64,000 nucleotides of DNA. Origin: Microbacterium sp. Root166 (GTDB lineage: Bacteria; Actinomycetota; Actinomycetes; Actinomycetales; Microbacteriaceae). The stretch covers positions 1,441,241 to 1,505,240 of the forward strand of contig NZ_LMGL01000001.1 of NCBI RefSeq assembly GCF_001427145.1, read 5' to 3'. This document shows, one piece after another, positions 29,559-38,259 of the stretch. A program made the translations under genes and the position numbers. The number at the start of each line of letters is the position of its first letter. The stretch's first letter is position 1. The notes beneath the pieces are model-generated. The model made no database searches. It had not been told where the DNA came from and saw nothing but the letters and a program-made list of their open reading frames with translations.

Positions 29559-29621
29559 AACCAGGGGATTCGCGGTGAACCCGATGGCCTCGCCCTCGGG
29601 TTCGACGGTGATCCCTTGGTT
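29559..29621. repeat. Imperfect 26-bp inverted repeat between amidohydrolase and dihydropyrimidinase genes
   Basis: The left arm (29559-29584, starting AACCAGGGGAT, ending GAACCCGA) and right arm (29596-29621, starting TCGGGTTC, ending GATCCCTTGGTT) pair over most of 26 bp with a short loop. It fills the 118-nt gap between the first two genes of the operon. Confidence 0.7.
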
Positions 29622-29638
29622 CGGCATCCGTCCGTGCC

Positions 29639-30487
29639 TCACGGCTTCGCGATCTTCGTGTACGAGTCGGGACGGCGGTCGCGGTAGAACTGCCAGTCGT
29701 CGCGCATCTGCTTGACCATGTCCATGTCGAGGTCGCGAATGAGCACCTCCTCATCGCTGCCCGAGCCGCGCTCGCCCACGAAGTCGCCCCGCGGGTCGAT
29801 GACCTGGCTCGTGCCGTAGAAGTCGACGGCGAGCTCGCCGTACTCGTTGTCCTCGCGCCCCACGCGGTTGGGCTGCAGCACGAAGTACCCGTTCGCCACA
29901 GCCGCGCACGGGCCCTCGACCTCCCACAGCCGGTTCGACAGTCCGGGCTTGGTGGCGTTGGGGTTGAAGACGATGTGCGCGCCGTTCAGGCCGAGTTCGC
30001 GCCAGCCCTCGGGGAAGTGGCGGTCGTAGCAGATGTACGTGCCGACCTTGCCGACGGCGGTGTCGAACACGGGGTAGCCGAGGTTGCCGGGACGGAAGTA
30101 GAACTTCTCCCAGAAGCGGTCGAGGTGCGGCAGGTGGTGCTTGCGGTACTTGCCGAGGATCGTGCCGTCGGCATCGACGACCACCGTCGTGTTGTAGTAA
30201 ACGCCGGTGATGTCCTCCTCGTAGATGGGGAGGATCATCACCATGTTCAGCTCGGCGGCCAGCGCCGCGAATCGCTGCACGATCGGGCCGTCGGCGGGCT
30301 CTGCGTAGTCGTAGTACTTCTTATCCTGCGTGATCCCGAAGTACGGGCCGTAGAAGAGCTCCTGGAAGCAGATCACCTGCGCACCCTGGGCCGCGGCATC
30401 CCGCGCGAACTGCTCGTGCTTGTCGAGCATCGACTCCTTGTCGCCCGTCCAGGTGGTCTGCGTGATGGCCGCGCGTACCGTCGTCAT
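29639..30487 (-). CDS. Nitrilase-superfamily N-carbamoyl-beta-alanine amidohydrolase (beta-ureidopropionase-like)
   Basis: A 282-residue carbon-nitrogen hydrolase. The triad is visible: E43 (CFQELFYGPYF), K116 (KYRKHHLPH) and C153 (TYICYDRHFPEGWRELG). The HHLPH and RHFPEGWR wording matches the beta-ureidopropionase/N-carbamoyl-D-amino-acid group. It would convert N-carbamoyl-beta-alanine to beta-alanine, CO2 and NH3. ATG 30487 has AGGGAGA close upstream. It is the first gene of the nine-gene operon, so the operon promoter should lie in 30488-30600. Confidence 0.94.
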   Translation of the reverse strand: MTTVRAAITQTTWTGDKESMLDKHEQFARDAAAQGAQVICFQELFYGPYFGITQDKKYYDYAEPADGPIVQRFAALAAELNMVMILPIYEEDITGVYYNTTVVVDADGTILGKYRKHHLPHLDRFWEKFYFRPGNLGYPVFDTAVGKVGTYICYDRHFPEGWRELGLNGAHIVFNPNATKPGLSNRLWEVEGPCAAVANGYFVLQPNRVGREDNEYGELAVDFYGTSQVIDPRGDFVGERGSGSDEEVLIRDLDMDMVKQMRDDWQFYRDRRPDSYTKIAKP

Positions 30488-30605
30488 CGTCTCTCCCTGC
30501 CTCTTCGCCGATCGTCGCCCATCTGGATTTCCCAGCGGTTTCGGCCTGTGACGCGACAGTAAAGCCTGGTTCGCGCCGCCGCAATGGTGGGTTGGGCAGA
30601 CCTTA

Positions 30606-30619
30606 GCGATGTACATCGC
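30606..30619. promoter_or_regulatory. Perfect 14-bp palindrome GCGATGTACATCGC
   Basis: GCGATGTACATCGC lies in the 174-bp divergent region between the pyrimidine operon and the sensor kinase gene. Its size and symmetry suit a dimeric repressor or activator site (GntR- or TetR-like). Which gene it controls is not known. Confidence 0.5.
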
Positions 30620-30623
30620 GGGA

Positions 30624-30641
30624 CGGATGCCGCGGCATCCG
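30624..30641. repeat. Perfect 18-bp palindrome of the GGATGCCGCGGCATCC family
   Basis: CGGATGCCGCGGCATCCG overlaps the expected -35 area of the kinase promoter (TACCGT at 30650-30655). The same family forms hairpins at 20154, 34288 and 41161, with a partial member at 35741. Confidence 0.75.
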
Positions 30642-30661
30642 TTCTCCCGTACCGTGAGACG

Positions 30662-31843
30662 GTGTTCCGCAGCCTGAAGCCGTACCAGATCGTCGTCGAC
30701 GTCGTGGGGGCCGTGCTGTTCTTCCTGGTGGCCTGGCCCGTCGAGGCCGTGCTCGTCAGCCGGGCAGGCCTGGAGCCCAACGTCGACGCCGTCGGAGCGA
30801 GCCTCGAGGCGGCCCTGGTGGCCGCCGTGTTCGCCGTCGCGATCGCGCTGCGGCGACTCTCGCCCGGACTCGCGCTCACCGTCGCGTGGGCCGGTGCCCT
30901 GCTGCAGATGGGCCTCGGACGCTCGCCGGGCCTGGCCGACATCGCGATCTTCGCGGTGCTCTACGCCACCGCCGCCTACGGCTCCTCGCGCGTGTACTGG
31001 GCCGGGCTGCTCTCTGCCCTCGGCGGCGCCCTCGTGATCACGGTGTACCTCATGGCCGGCCCGGTGTTCGCCGGGGGAGGCGGGCTGACGTGGCAGACCC
31101 TGCCCCTCGCTCTGGTCATGCTGGTCGCCGCGGCCTTCGCCCTCGGTCTCTCTTGGACGATCGGCGCCCTCGTGCGCACGGCGATGCGCGCGCGGCAAAG
31201 CCGCGAGGCCAAGGATCGCGCCGAGGCGGACGCCGTCGTCGAGCAGGAGCGCGTGCGCATCGCGCGCGACATGCACGACGTCGTCGCGCACTCGCTGGCC
31301 GTCGTGATCGCGCAGGCCGACGGCGCACGATACGCCGCGGCAGCCGACCCGGCCGCGGCGACGACGGCGCTCACGACCATCTCGACGACGGCGCGATCCG
31401 CGCTGGCCGACGTGCGGCTGCTGCTCACGCAGCTGCGGCACAGCCAGGCCGACGGTCCCCAGCCGACGATCGCCGACCTCGAGCAGCTCTACGCCCAGGT
31501 CCGCGCCGCCGGGGTGCAGCTGCGCGTCGACGTCGACCCCATGCCGCCCGGCGAGCCGCCGGCCGGGGTGCAGCTGGCGGTCTACCGGATCCTGCAGGAG
31601 GCGCTCACCAACGCGCTGCGCCACGGCGCCGGCGGCCCGGTCGACGTGCGCCTGTCGTGGCATCCGGATCGCGTCGACCTGGAGGTCGGCAACCCCTCCG
31701 CCGGCGTGGTCGGCGCCGCGCCCGGGCACGGCGTGATCGGCATGCGCGAGCGCGCGCAGCTGGCGGGCGGCAGCCTCGACACCTCGGCCGACGCCGGCCG
31801 GTTCACCGTGCGCGCGACGCTCCCGATCGGGGCGGCCTCGTGA
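30662..31843 (+). CDS. Two-component sensor histidine kinase (HisKA_3, NarL type)
   Basis: A 393-residue membrane kinase. About five or six hydrophobic helices span residues 10-170 without a large extracellular domain; then the dimerisation domain EQERVRIARDMHDVVAHSLA with phospho-acceptor H205, and a HATPase_c domain with N-box ILQEALTNALRHG and G-box GHGVIGMRERAQLAGG. GTG 30662 lies six bases after TACCGT and has no ribosome binding site. It overlaps the response regulator gene by 4 nt (GTGA). With so little outside the membrane it may sense membrane or cell-envelope state; the signal is unknown. Confidence 0.93.
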   Translation: MFRSLKPYQIVVDVVGAVLFFLVAWPVEAVLVSRAGLEPNVDAVGASLEAALVAAVFAVAIALRRLSPGLALTVAWAGALLQMGLGRSPGLADIAIFAVLYATAAYGSSRVYWAGLLSALGGALVITVYLMAGPVFAGGGGLTWQTLPLALVMLVAAAFALGLSWTIGALVRTAMRARQSREAKDRAEADAVVEQERVRIARDMHDVVAHSLAVVIAQADGARYAAAADPAAATTALTTISTTARSALADVRLLLTQLRHSQADGPQPTIADLEQLYAQVRAAGVQLRVDVDPMPPGEPPAGVQLAVYRILQEALTNALRHGAGGPVDVRLSWHPDRVDLEVGNPSAGVVGAAPGHGVIGMRERAQLAGGSLDTSADAGRFTVRATLPIGAAS

Positions 31844-32487
31844 CCGGCCCGATCCGGGTCGCGCTCGTCGACGACCAGGCGCTGTTCCGGGCGGGCATCC
31901 GCATGCTCGTCGACTCGCAGCCCGACCTCGAGGTCGTGGCCGAGGCGTCGAACGGGCAGGAAGCGCTCGGCGTGGTCCGGGCCACGCGACCCGACGTCGT
32001 GCTGATGGACATCCGGATGCCGGTGATGGACGGCCTCGCCGCGACCGCCGAACTGCTGCGCGACGACGACCCGCCGCGCATCGTGATGCTCACGACCTTC
32101 GACCTCGACGAGGCCGCGGCCAGGGCCATCCGCGAGGGGGCGAGCGGCTTCCTGCTCAAGGACGCCGATCCCGAGTTCCTCCTCGCCGCCGTCCGCACCG
32201 TGCATGCGGGCTCGGCCGTGATCGCGGCATCCGCCACCCGCGATCTGTTCGCCCACTTCTCGGATGCCGCGCCCCGGCCCGTGCCCGCCGCCTACGGCAC
32301 GCTGACCGACCGTGAGCGCGAGATCTTCGCGCTGGCCGCCCGTGGACTCTCCAATGCCGAGATCGCCGGTCGCGAGTTCCTCAGCGAGGCCACGGTCAAG
32401 ACGCACATCAGCCGCATCCTCACCAAGCTGGCGCTCCGCGACCGCGTGCAGCTGGTCGTGTTCGCCTTCGAGCACGGGCTCGCCTGA
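31840..32487 (+). CDS. LuxR/NarL-family response regulator
   Basis: A 215-residue regulator: receiver domain (VALVDDQALFR; phospho-acceptor D57 in VVLMDIRMPVMDG; LLKDADPE with the conserved lysine) and C-terminal LuxR helix-turn-helix (LTDREREIFALAARGLSNAE, then LSEATVKTHISRIL). Translated from GTG 31840, overlapping the kinase stop. Targets are not evident; the MacB-like exporter nearby is one possibility by position only. Confidence 0.95.
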   Translation: MTGPIRVALVDDQALFRAGIRMLVDSQPDLEVVAEASNGQEALGVVRATRPDVVLMDIRMPVMDGLAATAELLRDDDPPRIVMLTTFDLDEAAARAIREGASGFLLKDADPEFLLAAVRTVHAGSAVIAASATRDLFAHFSDAAPRPVPAAYGTLTDREREIFALAARGLSNAEIAGREFLSEATVKTHISRILTKLALRDRVQLVVFAFEHGLA

Positions 32488-33212
32488 CGCGCGCGCGAGG
32501 CGCCGGGCTCAGCGCCCTTCGAGCGCCGCCGGTGCTTGGCGTAGGCGCGCCGCCCGATCAGCCGCCATGCGATCCGCCCCGGCGCGGGCATGTGCTTGTG
32601 CAGCCACTCGTGACCGCCGTCGGGCTGCGACGCCAGGATCTCGCCGAGCTGCTGCCATGTCTGGCCCTTCGGCACGGACTTGCGGCCGTGCTCGGCGAAC
32701 CACTCCACTTCGCGCTGGGTGATCGTGGACTCCATGACGGGCACGATGTTCGTCTCCTCGTCGGGCAGATGCACGGCCATCGCGCGATTGATGCCGTCGA
32801 GGGCGGCGAGCACCGGCGGGGCATCGGTGCTCGATCCCGAGCCGCGCCAGGCCGGAAGCGCTGCATCGAGCGCCATCAGGTGAACGAGGAGCTCGGCATG
32901 CTGCTCCTTCATGCGCGCGACGTGGGCCGAGCACGACGGCGCCCGCTCGTCGAGCGCGTCCCACAGCCGCTCGTCCTCGGCCTCGTGGTGGGCGTGCAGC
33001 CCGATCGACAGCGTCTCGAGCTGCGTGGCGACGGCTGCCGCGTGGACGGTGTCCTCCTCGGACACCGCGCGGAGGAGGTCGGCTGCTTCCCCGAAGCCGC
33101 GCCGGAACATGCGGTGGATCTCGATCATCCCGCTCGCATCGCAGGTCTTGGGGCGATCGGGCAGCGAGCGGTCGGGCAGCTCGCCGCTGGGGGGCAGGGG
33201 CGTCGCAGGCAT
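32292..33212 (-). CDS. Hemerythrin HHE-domain protein with run-on C-terminus
   Basis: A 306-residue frame whose residues about 25-165 form a hemerythrin-like four-helix domain: IEIHRMFRRGF, LHAHHEAEDERLW, MKEQHAELLVHLM and HLPDEETNIVPVM hold the usual iron-ligand positions. ATG 33212 has AGGAG six bases upstream. After AKHRRRSKGAEPG (about residue 238) the frame runs 196 nt into the convergent regulator gene and encodes a Ser/Arg-rich tail that looks like antisense of that gene. Either the stop was lost by a small frameshift or the gene really overlaps; a TGA in another frame lies right at the expected end (near 32510). Confidence 0.82.
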   Translation of the reverse strand: MPATPLPPSGELPDRSLPDRPKTCDASGMIEIHRMFRRGFGEAADLLRAVSEEDTVHAAAVATQLETLSIGLHAHHEAEDERLWDALDERAPSCSAHVARMKEQHAELLVHLMALDAALPAWRGSGSSTDAPPVLAALDGINRAMAVHLPDEETNIVPVMESTITQREVEWFAEHGRKSVPKGQTWQQLGEILASQPDGGHEWLHKHMPAPGRIAWRLIGRRAYAKHRRRSKGAEPGASRARQASPCSKANTTSCTRSRSASLVRMRLMCVLTVASLRNSRPAISALESPRAASAKISRSRSVSVP

Positions 33213-33236
33213 CGGGTCTCCTGGTCGTCGTGGAGC

Positions 33237-33298
33237 GGTTCATCTGTGCGAGATCGACGATCCCCCGGCCGCGAAGGTCGGTTCCGCACAGATGAACC
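33237..33298. repeat. Isolated copy of the TTCATCTGTGCG inverted repeat
   Basis: GGTTCATCTGTGCG (33237-33250) and CGCACAGATGAACC (33285-33298) are perfect 14-bp inverted arms; the elements in the tandem array at 13567-14070 share the same arms. It lies between the hemerythrin-like gene and the MacB-type gene. Confidence 0.88.
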
Positions 33299-33415
33299 GA
33301 CCTGTCGAGACCATAGACCCGGCGACCCCGCCCGCGGAAGAGTCATCCTCGCGATGTACGCGGATGCTCCGCCCGGCCGATTCCGCGGCGAACCGTCGTC
33401 CGTAGCGTCGAAGCC

Positions 33416-34194
<779 letters not shown>

Positions 34195-34198
<4 letters not shown>

Positions 34199-35724
34199 TC
34201 CCCACGGCTTCTCCACTCGCCGCTGACGCGTCGGGCGGAGCCTCCGGCCGCGTGGGCCCATCTTCGGTGACAGTGCCGGTGGCAGAGCGGATGCCGCGGC
34301 CCGCGGCATCCGGATCCCTCTCCTGGCTCCGGGAGCGGGGCATGGGCGCGAGCATCCTCGTCGCGGCCATCTCGAGCGCGTTCGGTGCGGTGCTGCTGAG
34401 CGCGACGGGCTATATCGCGGCGATCATGCGCGCCGACCCGTACATCGGCGACAGCGGGATGGTCGCCCTGGTGCTCGGGATCATGACGTTCGTCCTGGTC
34501 GGCGTCGCGGTGTACGTCGCCGCGATCGTCACCTCGAACACGTTCTCGACCGTGGTCGCCGGTCGCACGCGCCGCATCGCGCTGATGCGCCTCATCGGCG
34601 CCTCCGCGCGGTCGCAGCGCACGGAGGTCGCGCGCCAGGGGCTCGTCGTCGGGGCCATCGGGGCGTTCCTCGGCCTGCTCGCCGGCACGGCGGTGTCGGC
34701 GCTCGGCATCGTGGTGCTCGAGGCGACGCTCGGGATCGGCGATGTCGGCTACACCGTCGTGCAGGGGATGCTCCTCATCCCCGCCGTGATCGTCGCCCTC
34801 ACCACCTGGGCGGCGGCGTGGACCGGTTCGCGACGGGTGCTCACGGTCACGCCGCTGCAGGCGCTCGGCGGCTCGGTGGAGGCATCGCACGAGACCCTCG
34901 CCCACCGCCGCGGCCGCAACGGCTCGGCCATCGCGCTGTTCATCACCGGCGCGGCGCTCCTCGCTGCGGGAATCCTGCTCGGCTTGCTGAGCCCGCTCGG
35001 CGTGATGGTGGCCTTCGTCGGCGGCATCCTGTCGTTCACCGGTCTCGTCCTGGGGTCGACGCTGATCATGCCGCCCGTGCTGCGGCTCGTCGGCCGGCTG
35101 TTCGGCCGCTCGGCGACCGCGCGACTGGCCGCCGAGAACGCGCTGCGCTACCCCGAGCGCTCGAGCCGGATGGCCATCGGCGTCGTGATCGGAGTGACGC
35201 TCGTCACGATGTTCGCCGTGGCCCTGGAGACCGTGAAGTCGGTCATCGCGATCTCGTCGGGGGGCGAGATCGAGCCGGAGTTCTCGACGCTCATCGACAC
35301 GTTCGCCGGCATCATGATGGCGCTCGTCGCCGTGTCGGCGGTCATCGCCGCGGTGGGACTCGTCAACCTCCTGACGATCGGCGTGGTGCAGCGTCGCCGC
35401 GAGCTGGGGCTGCTCCGCTCGCTCGGCGTATCGACCGGACAGGTGCGGCGCATGGTCCTGCTCGAGGCCGCGCACATCACGATCGCCGCCGTCAGCACCG
35501 GGCTGGTGCTCGGGATCGGCTACGGCTGGGCGGGGGCGCAGTCGCTGCTGGGGTCGGTGCCGATGCCTCCGGCCTGGCAGGCGCCGACGCTGGTGGCACC
35601 GGCGGTGCCGTGGCTGCCGGTCCTCATCATCGTCGTCGCGATGGCCGCATTGACGCTCATCGCGGCGGTGGTGCCGACGCGACTGGCGACCCGGGTCGCT
35701 CCCGTGGAGGCGCTCGCCGATTGA
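34195..35724 (+). CDS. FtsX-like permease of a MacB-type ABC exporter
   Basis: A 509-residue membrane protein with two FtsX-type halves and about eight helices: groups at about 53-75, 83-110, 150-180 and 193-215 in the first half, and 245-285, 325-350, 385-410, 460-500 in the second. The cytoplasmic GRTRRIALMRLIGAS and RRRELGLLRSLGVS loops are the paired FtsX motifs. No large extracellular domain is present, unlike Gram-negative MacB. Residues about 6-41 are built almost wholly from two dispersed repeats (34212-34260 and 34288-34312), which may lengthen a disordered N-terminus. Substrate (lipid, peptide or drug) unknown. Confidence 0.92.
34212..34260. repeat. Copy of the AADASGGASGR-encoding repeat in the FtsX-like gene
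   Basis: Nearly identical over about 49 bases to the copy at 17329-17377. Read in frame it encodes PLAADASGGASGRVGP at residues about 7-22 of the permease. Confidence 0.88.
34288..34312. repeat. GGATGCCGCGG hairpin inside the FtsX-like gene
   Basis: CGGATGCCGCGG (34288-34299) and CCGCGGCATCCG (34301-34312) form a perfect 12-bp inverted repeat encoding RMPRPAAS in frame. Confidence 0.85.
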
Positions 35725-35740
35725 CACGGCGACGGACGAG

Positions 35741-35773
35741 GATGCCGCGGCTCGGGCTTCGAGCCGCGGCAAC
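35741..35773 (+). terminator. Hairpin downstream of the exporter operon
   Basis: GCCGCGGCTC (35744-35753) pairs with GAGCCGCGGC (35761-35770) 20 bp after the permease stop. No T run; a member or relative of the GGATGCCGCGG hairpin family, probably ending the exporter mRNA. Confidence 0.5.
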
Positions 35774-35790
35774 CGTTTCCGGTCTCCGGA

Positions 35791-36324
35791 TCAGTTCCCT
35801 GGGTCGTCCACCGGAGGCTCGACGGTGTCCGGAACCGGGTCGTGCGCCCACGTCGGCGCGAGCGCCTTGATGCGCGCTCCCCGCCACTGCCACATGCCCC
35901 ACAGCATCGGCCATAGGGCGGGGGCCGTCGGGCCGCCGATCACGAGGCGATCCCGCCACAGCGTACGAGTGGGATCGCCCGGCGCGGGCGAGACCGCCAT
36001 CTGGTGATCCCAGACGTCCAGACTTGCGAGCGGCCCGGTCAGCGGAATGCCGCTGTCGCGGAAGATCCGCACCCGCCCATCGGGCTCGTCGACGGAGCGT
36101 TCGCTGATGTGGATCAGCTGACGCCCCATCGGCAGGGAGCCGAAGGCCGAGAGCTGCACCGGAACGTCGTCGCCTGGGCTCCACGCCGACGGCATGCCGC
36201 TGGGCACGAGCGGCTCGAGGTCGAGCATCGGGCCGTACAGCTCGGCGACCGCGCGAGGGGAGTGCACCGCCCGCCACGCGGCGTCGGCGTCGCAGTCGAT
36301 CACGATCTTCAGCATGATGCGCAT
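35791..36324 (-). CDS. SRPBCC-like (START/polyketide cyclase fold) protein
   Basis: A 177-residue protein. MLKIVIDCDADAAWRAVHSP starts like an SRPBCC domain (first strand plus the DxxxAWxxxxxP helix), and the alternating strands through RTLWRDRLVIGG and the long helix ALWPMLWGMWQWRGARIKAL fit that fold. The Pro/Asp tail after about 155 is disordered. The start is ATG 36324 (an ATG three codons in is also possible). Ligand or substrate unknown; it is divergent from the ComB-like gene. Confidence 0.72.
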   Translation of the reverse strand: MRIMLKIVIDCDADAAWRAVHSPRAVAELYGPMLDLEPLVPSGMPSAWSPGDDVPVQLSAFGSLPMGRQLIHISERSVDEPDGRVRIFRDSGIPLTGPLASLDVWDHQMAVSPAPGDPTRTLWRDRLVIGGPTAPALWPMLWGMWQWRGARIKALAPTWAHDPVPDTVEPPVDDPGN

Positions 36325-36444
36325 GCCTCAGTGTCGCACCGCCGGGCACAGGCCCCGGCGTGCTGGCGCCGCCGCCGATCCGCAGCTATGGTGTGCCGCC
36401 TCCCGGGCACGGGCCAGGGTCGCGACCCGTCGTACGCTGGACGG

Positions 36445-37092
36445 ATGCCCGGCCCGCAGCATCCGCATGACCAATCCGCCTACCAGGTCCGCCTGGAGTG
36501 GGGCGTCGAGGGGCTCGAGCGCCTCGCTCCGGCCGACGTGATCGTGATCGTCGACGTGCTGCGGTTCTCGTCGACCGTGATCCGGGCCGTCGAGCGCGGC
36601 GAGACGATGGGGCTGGATGCCGCGGCCCACGCCGTCTCGCTCAACGGCGCCGCCGTGGCCGTGGCCGCCGGCGCAGGTACGGCGCGGGTGCTGATCGGAG
36701 GACTGCGCAACGCGGCGGCCGTCGCACGCGCCATCCTGGACCTGCAGCATGAGCGCGGCGCGCGCACGAGCATCTCGGTCATCGCCTGCGGAGAACTGGC
36801 CTCCCGCGAGCAGGGTGCGGCCCTGCGCTTCGCGGTCGAAGACCTGCTCGGCGCCGGCGCCGTCATCGACGCGCTCGCCGGGCTCGGCATCGACCACAGC
36901 TCACCCGAGGCCGCCGTGGCGGGCGAGGGCTTCCGCTCCCTCCGCGGGGCGGCGAAGCACCTGCTCACCGCGAGCGCGTCAGGACGCGAGCTCGACGCCA
37001 AGGGTCTGCGCGACGAGGTGCTGGCCGCAGCCGCCGTGGATGCGGCATCCGTGGTCCCCGTCCTGCGCGACGGCGTCTTCGCCGCCCTCTGA
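36445..37092 (+). CDS. ComB-family 2-phosphosulfolactate phosphatase-like protein
   Basis: A 215-residue protein with the ComB opening WGVEGLERLAPADVIVIVDV LRFSSTV (conserved VDVLRFSSTV block near residues 32-41), then VLIGGLRNAAAVARA, SVIACGE and IDALAGLG. ComB is a magnesium phosphatase of coenzyme M synthesis, but in non-methanogens such as this the natural substrate is unclear. ATG 36445 lies six bases after TACGCT (leaderless). Confidence 0.85.
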   Translation: MPGPQHPHDQSAYQVRLEWGVEGLERLAPADVIVIVDVLRFSSTVIRAVERGETMGLDAAAHAVSLNGAAVAVAAGAGTARVLIGGLRNAAAVARAILDLQHERGARTSISVIACGELASREQGAALRFAVEDLLGAGAVIDALAGLGIDHSSPEAAVAGEGFRSLRGAAKHLLTASASGRELDAKGLRDEVLAAAAVDAASVVPVLRDGVFAAL

Positions 37093-37115
37093 CCCGGGGC
37101 GGGCCAGCCCGTCGG

Positions 37116-37173
37116 TGAACGGTCGCAACACGCCGCATCGACTCGCGACGTGACGGCGTGTCGCGTCCGTTCA
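37116..37173. repeat. 58-bp element with 20-bp inverted arms
   Basis: TGAACGGTCGCAACACGCCG (37116-37135) pairs with the arm at 37154-37173 (CGGCGTGTCGCGTCCGTTCA), 18 of 20 positions, around an 18-bp centre. It lies between the convergent ComB-like and SprT-like genes and matches the ~59-bp length of the CATCTGTGCG elements. Confidence 0.8.
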
Positions 37174-37212
37174 TCGCGCGCGAGGGCGCCGGCCGGCCGT
37201 GCCGGGCCGGGC

Positions 37213-37701
37213 TCAGCGCGGGGTGACCGCGGCGAGGCGCGTCGCGGGCGAGATCTGGCGCCGCGACCACGTGAAGGCGTGGCGCTCGTCGAACCGCGGC
37301 GCGCACTTGGCGCACGAGGTCGGCCGGGTCGCGCGGCGGTGGCGATAGGCGACGTGCCCGGCGGGGCAGACCCCCACCCAGGGGGCCAGATCGGTCGCCG
37401 TCTCGCCGCGGTGGGTGGTGCCGCCGACGTAGCCGAGCTCGCGCGCGATCGTCTTCCACTTCGGCCCGTGGCCCGCGGCGGGGCCGGCGAGCGCGTGGGC
37501 GACCTCGTGCAGCAGGGTCTGGTGGTTGGTGTCGTCGTCGTGCAGGACCGCGAGGTAGCGAGAGACGCTCAGCCGCTTGCGCGAGAAGTCACACAGGCCC
37601 GCACGGCGCTTGGCGTTGTCGAAGCCGAAGCTCCACGTCTCATCGAGGTGCGCGGCGATCAGCGCCTCAGCCCAATGGCGCACCCGGTGCAGTTCCGACA
37701 T
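37213..37701 (-). CDS. SprT-like zinc metalloprotein
   Basis: A 162-residue SprT-family protein. LLHEVAHALAGPAAGHGPKW holds the HExxH zinc motif and the third histidine; a C-terminal zinc-ribbon-like part has CPAGHVAYR and CAKCAP. SprT/Spartan domains act on DNA-protein crosslinks in eukaryotes; the bacterial role is not settled. ATG 37701 has TACGCT seven bases upstream and no ribosome binding site. Confidence 0.9.
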   Translation of the reverse strand: MSELHRVRHWAEALIAAHLDETWSFGFDNAKRRAGLCDFSRKRLSVSRYLAVLHDDDTNHQTLLHEVAHALAGPAAGHGPKWKTIARELGYVGGTTHRGETATDLAPWVGVCPAGHVAYRHRRATRPTSCAKCAPRFDERHAFTWSRRQISPATRLAAVTPR

Positions 37702-37731
37702 GGATGAGAGCGTAAGCCGCGCCGGCGACAG

Positions 37732-38259
37732 TCAGCTGGCGACCGGCGTGTGGGCGCGTCGGCGGTCGGCCGCGTCGATGGCGAGCAGCGTCGATTCGAG
37801 CTGGTCGTCGGCCGCGCCGGATTCCTGGCGCAGGAACAGCGCGTTCTTGAAGTCGCGGCGGGCGGCCTGGAAGTCGCCGGCCTCGTAGTGCACCTTGCCG
37901 CGGTGCTGATAGGCGAACGCTGCGATGCCCGCCCAGCCCTGTCCCTCGGCCTCTTCGGCGCACGTGGTGAGCTCCTGGTCGGCGGCAGCGTACGCGCCGC
38001 GCACCTGCAGCACCGAGGCGTGGAGGATGCGCGCGCGCAGCAGGTCCTTGCGCGTCCCCGCCATGCGGGCCACGCGGACCGACTGCTCCGAGACCACGAG
38101 GGCGTCTTCGGCGCGGTCCAGCACCTTCAGCAGCCAGACCCGCTCGAGGAGCGCGGGCAGGCTGCGCTGCTCGCCGATCTCGTCGAGTCGCTCGCGACAC
38201 TGACGCACGTCGACCTGCTCGCGGAGGGTGTCGGGGTCGTACCCGCGGATGTAGCTCAC
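37732..38259 (-). CDS. TPR-like helical repeat protein
   Basis: A 175-residue all-helical protein. Repeats near residues 36-70 (LPALLERVWLLKVLDRAEDA LVVSEQS), 72-105 and 112-145 (AAFAYQHRGKVHYEAGDFQA ARRDFKNALFLR) follow the TPR pattern, so it probably mediates protein contacts. GTG 38259 has GGGAG six bases upstream. It lies 30 bp upstream of the SprT-like gene in the same direction, which nevertheless has its own TACGCT box. Partner unknown. Confidence 0.82.
   Translation of the reverse strand: MSYIRGYDPDTLREQVDVRQCRERLDEIGEQRSLPALLERVWLLKVLDRAEDALVVSEQSVRVARMAGTRKDLLRARILHASVLQVRGAYAAADQELTTCAEEAEGQGWAGIAAFAYQHRGKVHYEAGDFQAARRDFKNALFLRQESGAADDQLESTLLAIDAADRRRAHTPVAS

Noticed and set aside
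36445-37092. Coenzyme M biosynthesis
   Set aside because: Only a ComB-family protein is present; none of the other coenzyme M genes are in the window and the family is widespread outside methanogens.
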